Counted from the stretch's first letter, positions 23,880 to 36,680 are shown. The stretch is DNA of 64,000 bases from Euonymus europaeus (GCA_963580455.1 OY756966.1:21951001-22015000), one strand, 5' to 3'. Numbers and translations: made by a program. The notes: generated from the letters alone by a model not told the origin.

Positions 23880-24150
23880 TGGTCTCATTAGCAATCCTTC
23901 TCAAATTGAGAGTCTTATCTTGACTCGCATTAAAACGCACTAATCTTTTAGCATATTTCTTTTACTCTGGATGCCATCTTGTTATTGAATGCAAAGATGT
24001 CATCTTGTTCTTGATCTTTCGCAGTTTGTTTGTCCTTGACTTAGAACCTTCCATCACCTTACGCTTCAAAGCTTCAGTGTTGAAGTCATCCAATACATCT
24101 TCTATGTCATAGGTCAGGTCTCACGAATCATCAAGCCAATTTTTAACTTC
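23880..24150 (-). pseudogene. CC-domain resistance gene fragment 2
   Basis: The minus strand encodes the coiled-coil part of a CC-NBS-LRR protein (YDIEDVLDDFNTEALKRKVM, about 24113-24054). It continues to RFNASQDKTLNLRRIAN near 23936-23886. It repeats fragment 1 in the same orientation with moderate divergence and is cut off before the P-loop. Confidence 0.7.
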
Positions 24151-24650
24151 AAGAACAAGATGGCATCCAAGATAAAAGAAATTACTAAAAGATTAGAACT
24201 TATTAATGTTAGGCAAGAAAAAACTCAATTTGAGAAGGATTGCTAATAGAACGAGATCCAACCAGCTGAAGGAGAGGCCACCGACAACTTCTTTGGTAGA
24301 AGAGTCGCATATATATGGCAGGAATGATGACAAAGAAGCTATTCTTCAGACATTGCGCAATGAAGAAGGTGGTAACAACTCCATTTCTGTGATCGTTATT
24401 TATGGGATGGGAGGAATTGGTAAGACTACCTTAGCACAGCCAGTCTACAATGATTCTGCAGTAAAGGACTTATTTGACATCAAGGCATGGGTATGTGTTT
24501 CTGAAAATTTTGATGTTACCATCTTAGCGAGAACAATTCTGCATCACGTAGCTCCAGCGCAATCCGTGATTTGAAGGATCTGGTTTTCAATTCACTTCAA
24601 GCAACATTGCAAGAAAAATTGTTTCTGCTCATTCTAGATGAGGTTAGGAT
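24151..24650 (+). pseudogene. NB-ARC resistance gene fragment 3
   Basis: On the plus strand KMASKIKEITKRLELINVRQ (24159 on) leads, across stops and a frame change, to ERPPTTSLVEESHIYGRNDDKEAI. An intact P-loop GMGGIGKTTLAQ follows (about 24404-24439), then AWVCVSENFDV. After another frame change LFLLILDE (kinase-2) ends near 24645. No LRR follows. It lies head to head with fragment 2, sharing the junction near 24150. Confidence 0.8.
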
Positions 24651-27525
24651 CTAGATTATTAACTACACTTGAAAATGACACAGAAAATTATCATAGTGAA
24701 AAGTACCTTTGCCTTGTATATGTGGAGAGTCATTTAAGAACAGCTAGCCTTTCAGTTCTCTGCTATTTTTCCCGTAAGAGAAAACATCTGGAACTCCATA
24801 TGCACTATTAAGAACCGGATCCAAGTTTCCATTTAACGAAGGTACACACAAACTATTAAAGTCATGCAACATAAAAATTTCATCAAAGACAAAAATATAT
24901 AGAATTTGCCTAAAGAGCATCTTTCCCTGCATACCACTCTGAAGAGCTTGTTTCAAGAATGGCAATAAAGCCACCACAAACATAAAATTTAAGGAACCTA
25001 TCTCCCCAGTTCAACAGGTGTTGTTTTGTCTAAATCCAGATGCATTTCAATGTCATCATCACAGAGCTCTTCAATCTGTTTCAGAACTACTTGATCTCAT
25101 TACAAATAGAAAGCAACAGAGATGATATAGACCAAAATCATATTTTATGGACAATGGACAATATGATTCACACAACTGAAAAATGCAATAAAAAGACATC
25201 ACACAGATATATCGGATTATCAAACTGTTAAAAACCCGTAAGCTAGCAAACCTTGCCCAACCAGCAAACCAGCTCTGTCTTCCATCCTTCGTACAAATAA
25301 CAAAATGTGAAATTATGACTATTTGGTCGACATCTATGGCTTCAATGTCACGCTTTCTCCAAGCATCATTCTCGGAGTTACAATTAAGGACTTTTATAGA
25401 CTTACCAGTAAAGATTGCTTCATTATGATATGCCCGCATTCATTAATATAAAAAGGCCAGTCTCTCTCAAAAACTAGATTAGACTTCGTACTTTGAAAGT
25501 ATGCGGGCCTTTCAAGTAGCAGGAGCTTGTGCAAGGGTAGTAGGGTACCTTATTTTTAAACGTAAATGTGAAAAAGAACAAAGATCTGTTCCCAAAAATT
25601 AGGCTTTAAAGAACTAGTAAAGAAAAAAGAAGAAAAAAAACCTCCTCCATAAACCATTTGAATCAGTCTTCGACACAGCGACCAAATAAGTCAGGGAAAA
25701 CAAGCAGTAGAATATCAGAAGCCAAATTAGGTTTCATCCATCATAGCGAATCCTCTATTGATGTTTTTCTCAGATCTGTAACTTTGTTTATGCTGCTTTT
25801 TGCAACAATTTCTTGGAGGCTTTTGTGGGGTAGCCTCCGTATGGTGCTTCATGCCTTAATAAAATTTTCCATTAAAAAAAATCATGGATCTGAGACCATC
25901 ACCAAAATAAGGATCACAAACGTTCCGATATCGGGGTCTGAAATTTTATCCAGAACACAGAAACCATAATTCACGCAATATAGAAAATTATTCTACTCAG
26001 GCTATGATCAGTGAACACTGTTATTAGATTCCTAAGAATTCCACATCTAGAAAAAGTCAGAGAGAAACAAAACAAGGTGAATAATCTACGATGCTTCAAT
26101 CTGACAAATCCACCAAATAAACTTACCAAATTCAGCTATGGAAGATCTACGATGCATATTGACCATCCGTTTATAGTAAGCAATGGAATCTTCTACACTT
26201 GCGAGTTCTGAAAGAATAGTTCGAACGCAGAAGTAGGCGTTCCAACGGAGAAGACGACTTCGCGTTTTTGAGATATCTTCCGTGCCCTAATTCATGGGCT
26301 GTCTCCAATTTAGGAACATTACCTTAATACCCTTTGGGGGGTTTCTTCTTCTTGGGCTTATTGTATTCGGGCTGTATCTCTAAAAGTAGGGATAATTATA
26401 AGCAGATCACTTTCGATAACATAGTTTATCATTTAGTCACAAATTGTTTCAGATTACAAGTTTAGTCACATAAAAAAATTTCTAAGACAAAAATGTTCTT
26501 CAGATTTCAAAATTAAAAAAAAAAAAAAACAGTTGATACCTGAAGATCTTAAAAAAAAACTAGTTGATACCTTGGTACAATTAAATGTGTTAATACTAGT
26601 CGAATTTTTTATACTCTCTACTTGATATTGTTATGTTTGGCATTGTTAGTATGTGTTACTACTGTTTATTTGATATTATCATTATTTATCTTGACTATTT
26701 CTAATGTTTTATATACAGTTATGATGAAGATGAGGCTGGAGATAATTTCATCTCCCAAATGCAATTGATTAATTTCAAAAATGGAAGTATCTCCTACACC
26801 ATCTTCAGTGTATCAGTGAATTCGATACTCTCGTTCGTTTTGATCAATCATATTATAACTATATATAAAAGAAAATTTTTAAAAAACGTCATGCCTGTGC
26901 AAAACTCTAAACAGAAACACAACATCAAACACCAAAATTTGAAAGAATAACACAATATCAACTGAATAAATAGTACTAACATAATAAAAATTATCAAATG
27001 ATTAAGAGTCAGTGTTCCATTGACTATATAGTTAGTTCTCACTAAACATTACCCATTTAAATAAATAAGTAATACCAAAATAATCATCAGTATCAACTGA
27101 ATACACAATATGAAGAAAAGTAATATCAACTGAATAAACAATATCAAATAGTAAACAGTATCACTATAATTAACTACTTCAAATGAATAAATAGTACCAA
27201 TATAATAAAAAAATCAAATGTATAAATAGTAGCAAATAAATAAATAATATTATTATAATAACCAACGAAATCGAACAATATACCACAAACTCACAATATC
27301 TAAAAAAAACAGCATCAAAAATTTCAACTAAAATCAAAACATTACTAAGTTCCATAGTAGAAGCATCAACCAGACAGTACCAGGTTATATAGCAGTATCA
27401 AACATGAAATATTATTAGAATAATGGACAGCACATAACAGTACCACACTCATGATAATACCAACACAGACAGTATCAATAATGAGTTAAAGTTTTGATAT
27501 TTTGGAAGGAAAAACATGCATGAAC
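24651..27525. other. Intergenic, repeats, no supported gene
   Basis: I see no gene. At about 25757-25880 a segment ending CCTTAATAAAATTTTCC plus an A-run resembles the 3' tail of a plant L1. From about 26940 to 27500 the sequence is an AT-rich diverged array of words such as GAATAAATAGTACCAA and CAGTATCAA. Open frames are short and unlike known proteins. Confidence 0.45.
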
Positions 27526-27533
27526 CTCAAAAC

Positions 27534-28546
27534 TAGTGGTGCACACCGGGTCAGGTTCCGGATTATCGAACAGGGTTTGACCCGATCGGGTCACTTTTGA
27601 CATGTCCCAAACTTGGTCTGATAGCTCGGTTTAAAAATACCAGACTATCGAGTTTGGGTCAATCGAGTAACCGGGTAACTCGGTTTTTGTATGAGTTTGT
27701 ATTGGAATGTTGGTTTTGGGCTGTTATTATTGGGCCAGGCTTAGATTTATATGCTTCAGGGTTCCATACCTCGTCGTTCTTTGCTCGCCATATGTGGGGA
27801 CCACCTTGGGAAACAAAACGGTGCTCACGTGGTTGCTTTTTCCCTGCCTCTAGTGAAAAAACAAGGACAAGTGTTTGGAAAGAATCAACATTGAAATTGA
27901 ACCCTCTCAATCTTGTAAGTCCGATGCGATGATAAGTGCTTCGTCTTCGGCCTGTTTATTTGAGCATAGGAAGCTTATATTATCTGAAATTACATTCTTT
28001 TTTGTGAAAAGTCATATGGGCTAATAATGAAAAGTCCCGCTCCGACCGAATCGAAACAAAAGGGAAGGCCTTCTCTCTTTTCCTTTGGGATCTGCACTAC
28101 AAGCTTCTCCGACAAGTTTAATCCGCCTAGTGGGGTTACTGGACAAGGGGTTAGGGTAGCAACTCTCTGGAAATGTGTTTCCTGCTGCTTTGTTATTTTT
28201 TCTTTTCTCAAACATCTCTTAGATCTCAGCCTGTTTGCCTGCGTCCTTCGCATCCGCAGCTTTCTTTTCGCGTTACGCTATTTATCAGGTCGAGTAGACT
28301 CCAAAAGCGCCATCTTCTATCTCAGATGCTTTTCCAACGCAAGAGCGTAGCCAAGATCCCTTCCGAAGCAACCAATTCTCTGAAAAAATGTAACCGGGTT
28401 ATGGGGTGACCAGATAACTCGGATTTGACTAAATATAAAACCCAAAATCCGGTCCGAAATAGCCGGGTTGGGCAGGCCTGATAACAATCGGGTCACACCA
28501 GGTTACCGGATTGGGTTGAAAACCCAGTACCTCGTGTGCAGCCCTA
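27534..28546. mobile_element. hAT-like element with foreign payload
   Basis: The left end TAGTGGTGCACACCGGGT and the reverse complement of the right end TAGGGCTGCACACGAGGT match at 14 of 18 positions. The flanking 8-mers CTCAAAAC (27526-27533) and CTTAAAAC (28547-28554) differ at one base, fitting an 8-bp hAT target duplication. The terminal ~150-200 bases on each side are rich in ACCGGGTAACTCGG-like words. The interior, about 27740-28385, is compositionally different, with more G+C and several open frames (107 codons at 28027-28350). It has the look of plant mitochondrial DNA, which is an impression and not an alignment. No transposase is visible. Confidence 0.6.
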
Positions 28547-28554
28547 CTTAAAAC

Positions 28555-29439
28555 AGTAGTAACACTGAAATCTCAATACAAATGTTGAAAAATAGAGAAC
28601 TACAGTTTTCTCACAACAAGTAGAGATCTTGAAAAAAAAGAAACAAAGATCTTGAAAAAAATACCTTGAAAGAAAGAAAAAAAAAGCCTAAAGATCTTTA
28701 AAAAAAACTATAAATCTTGAGAAGTATGACAATATCAACAAGTATAGATCTTGAAAAAATAACTATATATCTTGAGAATCATGGCAGTATCAATACGTAT
28801 AGATCTTGAAAAAAAGAACCAAAAATCTTTTAAAAAAAATCATAGATCTAGAAAAAAAATCATAAACCTGAGAATCTCCACCTAAGTCTCACGCCGGAAT
28901 AGCCGTAAAAAATGAAAGAGTTGATATAGTACAGCTGAGAGAGAGAGAGAGAAATGAGAGAGATGACAAGCTTTTTTATGTTTCTAAACACAAAGGGTAT
29001 TATTGTCATTTAAAAAAATCATCATTCTAGGACAAAACATCTAAAAATTCGTCATCATTTCATCCGTGAACTATCTAGAAATAAACATGTGTTTCTTGAA
29101 TACATTGTTACTGAAAATTGATTTACTGATATTTTCATAAAATCCTTAGATAAAAGTGCAAGTCTTTTCTCCCTTTAATAAGGCCTTTTGAAGGGAGTTG
29201 AGAGAGCTGATAATTATTACAAACTCTACGCAAATAGGATAACATCTAGTTATAGATGATAAATTAGTAGAAATTATCATTTTATAAACAAAAATTAGAT
29301 ATCAATTAATCAGTCATACGATTAATGATGTTATTGATTAATTTAAAATTGGGTTTGGCTATTTTTTTTCCAATCCAATTATTGGTTCCAATATTAATTA
29401 AGAAAAATGATAGGTATCCCTAAAGCTTGCATCCATAAG
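28555..29439. repeat. AT-rich array of AGATCTTGAAAAAA words
   Basis: Between about 28600 and 28870 the word AGATCTTGAAAAAA and close variants recur roughly ten times at irregular spacing, mixed with CAGTATCAA words like those left of the hAT-like element. The remainder to the L1 is AT-rich with no coding signal. Confidence 0.5.
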
Positions 29440-29548
29440 TGTACATAATCAGCTACGCTCTCTCTCTCAACCTAGGGTTGGTGGGTGCGGTTTCCTTACT
29501 AGGTTAGGGGATTGGTGCGGTGTGGGTGTGGTACTAGGGGTAGACGGG

Positions 29549-30947
29549 ATGGAAGACGATCTTGAAGCTCGATGGCAACGACTCTCCTTGACCGAAGAGG
29601 AGAGTAAGGAAGTGACTGTTATAAAAAACCATACTCCAAATCAGGATCCAGATGTACGGTATAGCCTTCTTGGGTGACTATGGTCGACAAGATCTTACAA
29701 CCAAGAGGCCATGTGCGCCACCATGAAGAATGTCTGGAAACCAGTGAGAGGAGTGGAAATCTCAACTGTGGGTGACAATCTTTTTCTCTTCAAATTCTTT
29801 TCCAAAAGTGATTTGAATAAGGTGTTAGAAAACTCACTGTGGTCCTTTGACAAATATCCATTATTGTTAAGGGAATATGATGGAAACCTCAGGGTTAGTG
29901 ATGTAGTATTCAATAAGATCCTAATCTGGGTTCGCTTCTATAACCTTCCCTTGAAAATGATAAAGGAGGAAGTGGGTTTGCAGATCGGCTCAGCGGTTAA
30001 GAATAGTAGAAAAGGTTGATCTGGATCGGAAGGGGTATGGGTGGGGGGAATTTTTACGAGTGAGAATGCAACTCAATAAATTGAAACCACTCCAACGAGT
30101 TGTTATGGTAAATGATGTGGATAGTGGATCGACAATAAGGGTTGGCATACAGTACAAAAGACTTCCCAATATTTGCTACCAATGTGGCTTAATAGGGCAT
30201 GTGTAGATAGACTGTGAGAAGGAAGGGCTCGGTAGTTCTTCCATTAAGCCTTATGGAGATTGGTTACGGGCATCACCACCTAGGGGGAGGCGACCTACCA
30301 AAATGCCAAAAAAGCCAAATCACCATCAGTCCCCACAATAGGATGAACAGTCGTCTTCCCTGAGACGATCGATATCTATCTTGGAAGGGGAGGCTCTCAA
30401 ACCGGTGACCCGACTTAAGTCTCCATCAGAAAACCAATCAACAAATTCATCTGACATTAACCCGATAGCAGAGAAACAGGGGGATCGGTACCAGCGAATT
30501 GACCACACAGTTCAACAAGTGGTGGATACTATGCAAATGGCCATGAAAGAAAATCTCGATGAAGATGTAAGAAATTTTCTTAATGCTGCCAAGCTAGGGG
30601 ATCCGGTGGATAATGAGGGTGAAAATCTCTATGACAATGTAAACAACCTTCCTAGTGATGTCGAGTTAAGGGCTCCAGTGGATACTGAAGGTGAGCAAAT
30701 GGTGGTTAAGTCCTTAAAGAGGGGAAAAGAGAAGTGGACCAGATCAGTAAAGAAGAATGTTGAACAAGATGAAGCAGCAATGGACATCCAGGAAGTGGCC
30801 CAATTGAAAAGGAAGTTTCATGAAAATTCGACACAGTTAGTGGAATATGCTGGCAGGGGGGTTGATCAGGAATCCAAAGGAGACTCAAGCATAGTTGATG
30901 GAAAGCTATTATTATCGGTGGGCTCTGGGCGTAACCAGGCCCGCTGA
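29549..30947 (+). pseudogene. L1 ORF1, gag-like RNA-binding protein (decayed)
   Basis: The ATG at 29549 opens MEDDLEARWQRLSL. An in-frame TGA near 29674 interrupts the start of the DUF4283 domain, which continues through KNVWKPVRGVEIS, FKFFSKSDLNKVLE and LPLKMIKEEVG to about 29990. A frame change follows. A CCHC zinc knuckle is recognisable near 30175-30220 (CYQCGLIGH then IDC), with a TAG inside it. The polar C-terminal region is open from 30381 to 30947. In L1 elements this protein binds the element RNA. Confidence 0.8.
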
Positions 30948-30952
30948 ACCCA

Positions 30953-33900
30953 ATGAGTATTATGTGCCTGAATTGCAGAGGGTTGGGAGGTTCTTTTGCA
31001 ATTCATTCAGTGAAAAACCTCCTTCAGCAAGTCTAGCATTCTTTAGTTTTTTTCAGTGAAACAAAATTGTCTAGTCTGGAGTTTGAAAGAATTCGAGTTC
31101 GATGTAGTTACTCTCATGCTTTTACAGTTAGTTGTGTTGGGAGGAAAGGTGGTTTAGCCTTGATGTGGCAGGATAGTATTTCGATTAGTGTTAGAAGTTC
31201 CTCTAGATATTATATTGATGCCTCCATTGAGAATTGTGAGGTGGTTTCACCGTGGAGATTTATAGGAGCTATGGTGATCCAGTTTCTGAGAGAAGATTTA
31301 ATTTCTGGAGAACTCTTCAAGCTTTAGTTGCGGAAGAAGTGGGTCCTTGGTTGTGTGCAGGGGACTTCAATGAGATTCTTTTTTATTCTGAGAAGCGCGG
31401 TGGCGCTCCTCGTCTTCAATCTGTCATGCAACAATTTCATGATTCATTGGTTTTCTGTAATCTAGATTCTCTTGAATCTTGTGGTCCGCCCTTTACGTGG
31501 TCAAATGGAAGGGCGAAGCCGGATAATATTCGTGGAAGACTAGACCGCGCTCTTGCAAATGCGGATTGGAGACTAAAGTTTTCTCATTTCAAGGTACAAG
31601 TTCTTCCATTTGCTCAATCTGATCATAATCCAATTGTTATAACTCTAGCGGTGAAAGATCAAAGACGGAGCTTCAATCCTGGGCATCGATTTCGTTTTGA
31701 AGAAGCCTGGATAAGAGATCCCGAGTGTGGAGATGTCATTCGAAATGCTTGGAGGGGGAGTCATCCTAACTTTTTTAGTAAAGTCAAAAATACTTGTGCT
31801 CAATTAGGCTACTGGAGCAGAAGTTCATTTTGGGCTAACCGTCGCAAAATGAGAGAGTTGCAATCTGAATTGCCTAGAATTCAATGCGATGTCAATTCGG
31901 TGGAGATGTGCCTCAAAGAGAGGGAGCTTAAAAGAATCATGAATGACATGGATCTCCAAGAGGAGATGAAATGGAGACAGAGGTCAAGAAATGATTGGCT
32001 TTCCTTAGGTGATCGAAATACTTCTTATTTTCACAAATCGGCTAGTGAACGACGAAAGAGGAATCATATTAGCCAGATTAAAAATAGCTTGGAAGATTGG
32101 GTGCAGGAAGAGGGACAGATTACAGATGTTGCAGTAAGCTATTTTCAAGAATTATTTTCATCAACGACAGAGCTAGATATTGCCAAGGTTACTGACACAG
32201 TCTCTCCTCAGGTAACGGAAGTAATGAATGAAGAGTTACTGAAACCCTTCTCTGCTGAGGAAGTAGAGCATAGTCTTTTTCAAATGCAGCCAATAAAGGC
32301 CCCGAGACCAGATGGCTTAAATGCCTTGTTCTTTCAAAAACATTGGGAGATTGTGAAGGGGGATGTGATAGAGTTGTGTCTTGATGTGTTGAATGGTGGT
32401 TGTAGTATGGATGACTTTAACGACACAAATTTAGTTCTTATCCCAAAAATGAACAACCCTGAGGACATGGCACAATTCCGTCCTATTAGCCTCTGTAATG
32501 TGTTGTATAAAATCATTGCAAAGGCCATTACAAATCGAATGAGAGGCATCCTTCCTCTTATTATATCTGAGACGCAAAGTGCCTTCGTTCCTAATAGACT
32601 CATATCTGATAATATTCTGGTGGCGTATGAGTTGTTGCATGCAATGAAAAACAAACGATCTAGGTCTAAGGGTTTGTGTGCTTTGAAACTTGATATGAGT
32701 AAGGCATATGATCGGGTGGAGTGGAGCTTCCTTGAGGCAATGATGATCAAAATGGGGTTTCATCTAAGATGGGTTTCCATTATTATGAAATGTATAACCT
32801 CTGTCCGATTCTCGGTCCTTATTAATGGCAACTCTTATGGAAAATTTAGTCCTGGAAGAGGTCTTAGACAAGGAGACCCTCTTTCCCCATTCCTCTTTCT
32901 CATTTGTGCTAAAGGGTTATCGGCTCTTCTCGAGGAGGCCAAGCTGAAAAAAATGATTAGTGGCGTAGCGGCTTGTCGTCATGGTCCTAAGGTAACTCAT
33001 CTTTTCTTTGCGGATGATAGTGTTCTTTTTTGTAAAGCTTCCATGCAGGAGTGCAATGTGATTCAAGAGATGCTTTTTCGGTACGAGAAAGCTTCTGGGC
33101 AAAAGATAAATTTTGACAAGTCTGGAGTTTTTTTTAGTGCAAATACCACAGGTGGGATCAAGCACCAGATTTTGTCATCCTTACGGATGAGATGCATGAG
33201 TAGTATAGAGAATTACCTTGGCCTTCCGGCAATGGTTGGAAGGGACAAAATGAGGGCCTTTAATCATCTGAAGGAGAGAATAATGTCGCGTATTCATGGA
33301 TGGAAGGAGAAGTTCTTATTCCAATCAGGGAAAGAAATTCTAATCAAAGCGGTTGCGCAATCCATTCCAACATAAGCAATGAGCAATTTTCGGCTACCAA
33401 AATCTTTTTTTGAGGAGATCACAGTGGCCTTTAACAAGTTCTGGTGGAAGAATAGGGGCGAGAAAGGAATTTGTTGGTTAAAATGGCAAGATTTGTGCCA
33501 CCCAAAAGCTCTCGGGAGTATGGGTTTTAAGTGCCTGGACTCATTCAATCTTGCATTGTTAGCCAAGCAAGGATGGAGACTTTTGATGAATGAAAAATCC
33601 CTCCGCTTCAGGGTTCTTAAATCTAAATATTTTGTCAATTGTGATTTTATGAGGGCTACTTTAGGGTCTAATCCTTCACTGACTTGAAGGAGTATCTATG
33701 CGGGTCGTCATGTGTTGGAGAAGGGGCTGGTTTGGAGGGTAGAAAGTGGTTGTGATATTTCCATTTGGTATGACCAATGGATCCCAAAGCCTTGGGATTC
33801 AAGCTCCTTACTCTAGTTAATTCGAAGTTGGGGCATTTGAGGGTGAACCATTTGATTGACACATCTTCAAAGTGTTGGAATGAACCAAGGCTGAGGGAGA

Positions 33901-35059
33901 TTTTCCACCCTTTTGATGTTGATGCCATTATGAACATCCCTTTGGGCAATATAGATGCGAAAGATGTGCGTAGATGGTTCTTTGATCCTAAGGGAATGTA
34001 CTCTGTTAAAAATGGTTATAGAATGTTTGAGCAATGGCAAATTTCTGACAGAGATGCTCCGAAAAGTAGTAAGTCCTCTGCCTCTGAGCTGTGGAAGACA
34101 ATGTGGAGTATAGAAGCCCCTCCCAAAATCAAAGTGTTCATGTGGCGGCTTAGCAATAATTTGCTCTCTGTATTCTCTAGTCCCCAAATGCAATTTCTTG
34201 ATAGCCCTCCAGGGTGCTCCTTGTGTGGTCATAGTGCTGATTCTGTGCAACACATGTTTAAGGAGTGCATATGGGTCCACCGAGCTTTCAAGGAAGCTAG
34301 TCTTACTTATATACCAAAGTTTTTGGGTTTGTTTACAACTGAACAGTGGTTGGGTGTAGTAGTGAATTCTTTGAATTTGAAGGACACCACTAAATTTTTT
34401 ATATGCTGTTGGCAAATCTGGTGCATGAGGAATAGGGCTCTCTATCAAGGCAAACTTGGACCACATGCAGAAGTAGGAAGAAGGGCAGATGGTATGATGA
34501 GGGAGTTCCATGAAGCTTCTCTGCATCATGGCCAAACCCCCCCACCAACAGTCCTACGTCACCCTCTCGATGGAGTCCTCCCCCTAACTCTTTTATCAAA
34601 GTCAATTATGATGCAGCTGTTAGGGAATTTAAAGTGGGAATTAGGTTAGTGGCTCGGGATGAAAATGGGACCTATATTGCTTCTAAATCTTTGTGTATTT
34701 CTATTGCGGCGAGTGTCCGTCTTGTGGAAAGTCTAGCGGCAAGGGAAGCAATGTCTTTTGCCATGTCTCTCGGTCATCAAGCCATAGTGATAGAAGGAGA
34801 CTTTATCCTGGTTGTTACTGCTTTAAATAAAGATGATACAGATCTATCAGAAGCGGGTCTGTGTATTCAAAGTATAAAAGATAAGACTGAGGCCTTTTCT
34901 TTTGTTAGCTACATGCATGTGAAACGGACGGCGAACCAAGTAGCGGACTCGTTGGCAAATCATGTTTTATTCAATCACGGTTCAACTGTTTGGACTGGTG
35001 TATGTCCTACTTTTTTAAGTTATATTCTCTTATCGGATTGTAATGGTTATTCCTCTTAA
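30953..35059 (+). pseudogene. L1 ORF2, endonuclease and reverse transcriptase (decayed)
   Basis: The start MSIMCLNCRGLGG at 30953 is followed by a TAG near 31035, the ETKLSS endonuclease motif and a frameshift near 31250. The 707-codon stretch 31252-33375 carries GDFNEIL, SDHNPIV, the RT blocks RPISLCNVLYKIIAKA, LKLDMSKAYDRVEW, GLRQGDPLSPFLF and the catalytic FADDSVLF (about 33007-33030). An in-frame TAA at 33373 and a TGA near 33685 follow. The zf-RVT segment (CSLCGHSADSVQHMFKEC) lies at 34220-34270. An RNase H-like region (LVARDENGTY, VIEGD, RTANQVADSLA) ends at 35059. At least three frame changes are present. Confidence 0.9.
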
Positions 35060-36120
35060 TATAAATGTTTTTTCTTCAAAAAAAAAAATGTACATAATCA
35101 TTGTGGCATTATACATCAGCATGCCACATAGATTATTACACAGTAGTCAAGCTCATTTTTCAAGAAAGAAAAAAGTACTGAATCCCGCCCAAAAATATTG
35201 GAGTTCCCACTTCTCTCTCTTATTGTCTGAAATATGCATTGATTAGGGTTAAGTTCTACCCTCTTCTCTCTCTTGTTGTCTGAAATATTCATTGATTAGG
35301 GTTAAGTTCTACTGAGCTTCACATTTCGAGCTAGTAGTTATTGCTTCGTGATTTTGAGCATTCCCCTCGGTCGATATTGATGGAAGAATTTGGAGGAAAG
35401 ACGATATCAGCGTCATCTTTTAGGTATGTAGATCTAGTGATGTGGATTTTTTTTATTTCATCCCTAACATGTTTTCAAATCGATGTAATCTGGTAGGTCT
35501 TATAGATGTTGTGATTTTTCCTGTGATTAGTACATTGGAAGTTCTGTTTTTCCTATGAATTTGTCTGTTATGGGTTTCATGTGATATGAAGATTGGATTT
35601 GGACTGTTGTAGACCGATGTTATGTTTGGGTTTGTAGTGATATTGGGTTGTAGCGATACATTTCCTGTTTTATTAGGGAATTTTTGTTCGGATTGTATTA
35701 AATTTGAGGAAGGAGTCTAGAGCAGTGTAAACTATTGTAATTACATTGTATTAAATCATATTTATTGCGGATTATTACAATGTCAACACTCGAGTTGCAT
35801 TGTCATATATAAAGGAATATGCAATGTGATAATATATAAAGCATTGTAATATATTTTTAGCTGCATTTTGTTACATCAAATATGATTTTTTTTAGCATAC
35901 TGGTTTTTTATTACAATTTGAACAGTTTACACACATTGTTGTGATATATGAATATACAATGTAAAAACAGTGTCAGTTATTGTATTATCTTCATAACTGC
36001 ATTTCCTCACACAATACTAAAGTTTTTAAGCTTGTAGTCATGAGTTTTTTTAATCTTGTTACAGTTGGACAATGCTCAACATGGTAGAGCCTGTTGAAGT
36101 GAATGTAATAAACAGAATAA

Positions 36121-36680
36121 ACACTGTTTTTAACCCCTGGACATGATACCGTTACATAGTACTTAACACACTGTAATTTAAAAATTAAACAATGCATTTA
36201 ACCACATCATGAACATGATGTAGTTATACAACAATAAAAAATTGTAATAATCGCTTTCATTCTAACATCCGCCACCACAATGTAACTAGCTCAATGTATA
36301 TAACATCAAATACAAGACAATAAACAAAATTTCCTATAATGCATCAATGCATCACAATATTACATTTATTTCAAAACATCAACACATATAACAGGTTATT
36401 ATATTGAATTGAATGTTATAACCACTATACACACTGCTTTTAAACCTTGGACATGATACAGTTATATAATAGTAAAGACACTATAATTTTCAAATTAAAC
36501 AATGCATTTACAACCTCGACGAACATGATGTAGTTATACAACAATAAAATCATTATAGTAATCGATTCCATTATAACATCCACCACTACAATGTAGCTAG
36601 CTATGAGAATATAACATCCAATACAAGACAATTAACAAAATCCCCTTAATGCAGTACTATATTACATTTATTTCCCAACA
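36121..36680. repeat. 310-bp-period direct duplication
   Basis: ACACTGTTTTTAACCCCTGG at 36121 recurs as ACACTGCTTTTAAACCTTGG at 36431. The match continues through ATTAAACAATGCATTT, GAACATGATGTAGTTATACA and CAATACAAGACAAT. Identity looks moderate, with small indels. Confidence 0.8.

Larger units (their letters stand above)
29452..35088 (+). mobile_element. Near-full-length L1 LINE with target duplication
   Basis: The 12-bp duplication TGTACATAATCA occurs at 29440-29451 and again at 35089-35100, immediately after a terminal A-run. The 5.6-kb interior has ORF1 (DUF4283 gag-like domain and zinc knuckle), then ORF2 (endonuclease, reverse transcriptase, zf-RVT, RNase H-like), as in plant L1 elements. 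Several stops and frameshifts in both ORFs make it inactive. Confidence 0.93.

Noticed and set aside
28027..28350. 107-codon frame as a functional gene
   Set aside because: It lies within the payload of the hAT-like element; at best it is a relic of organelle-type sequence.
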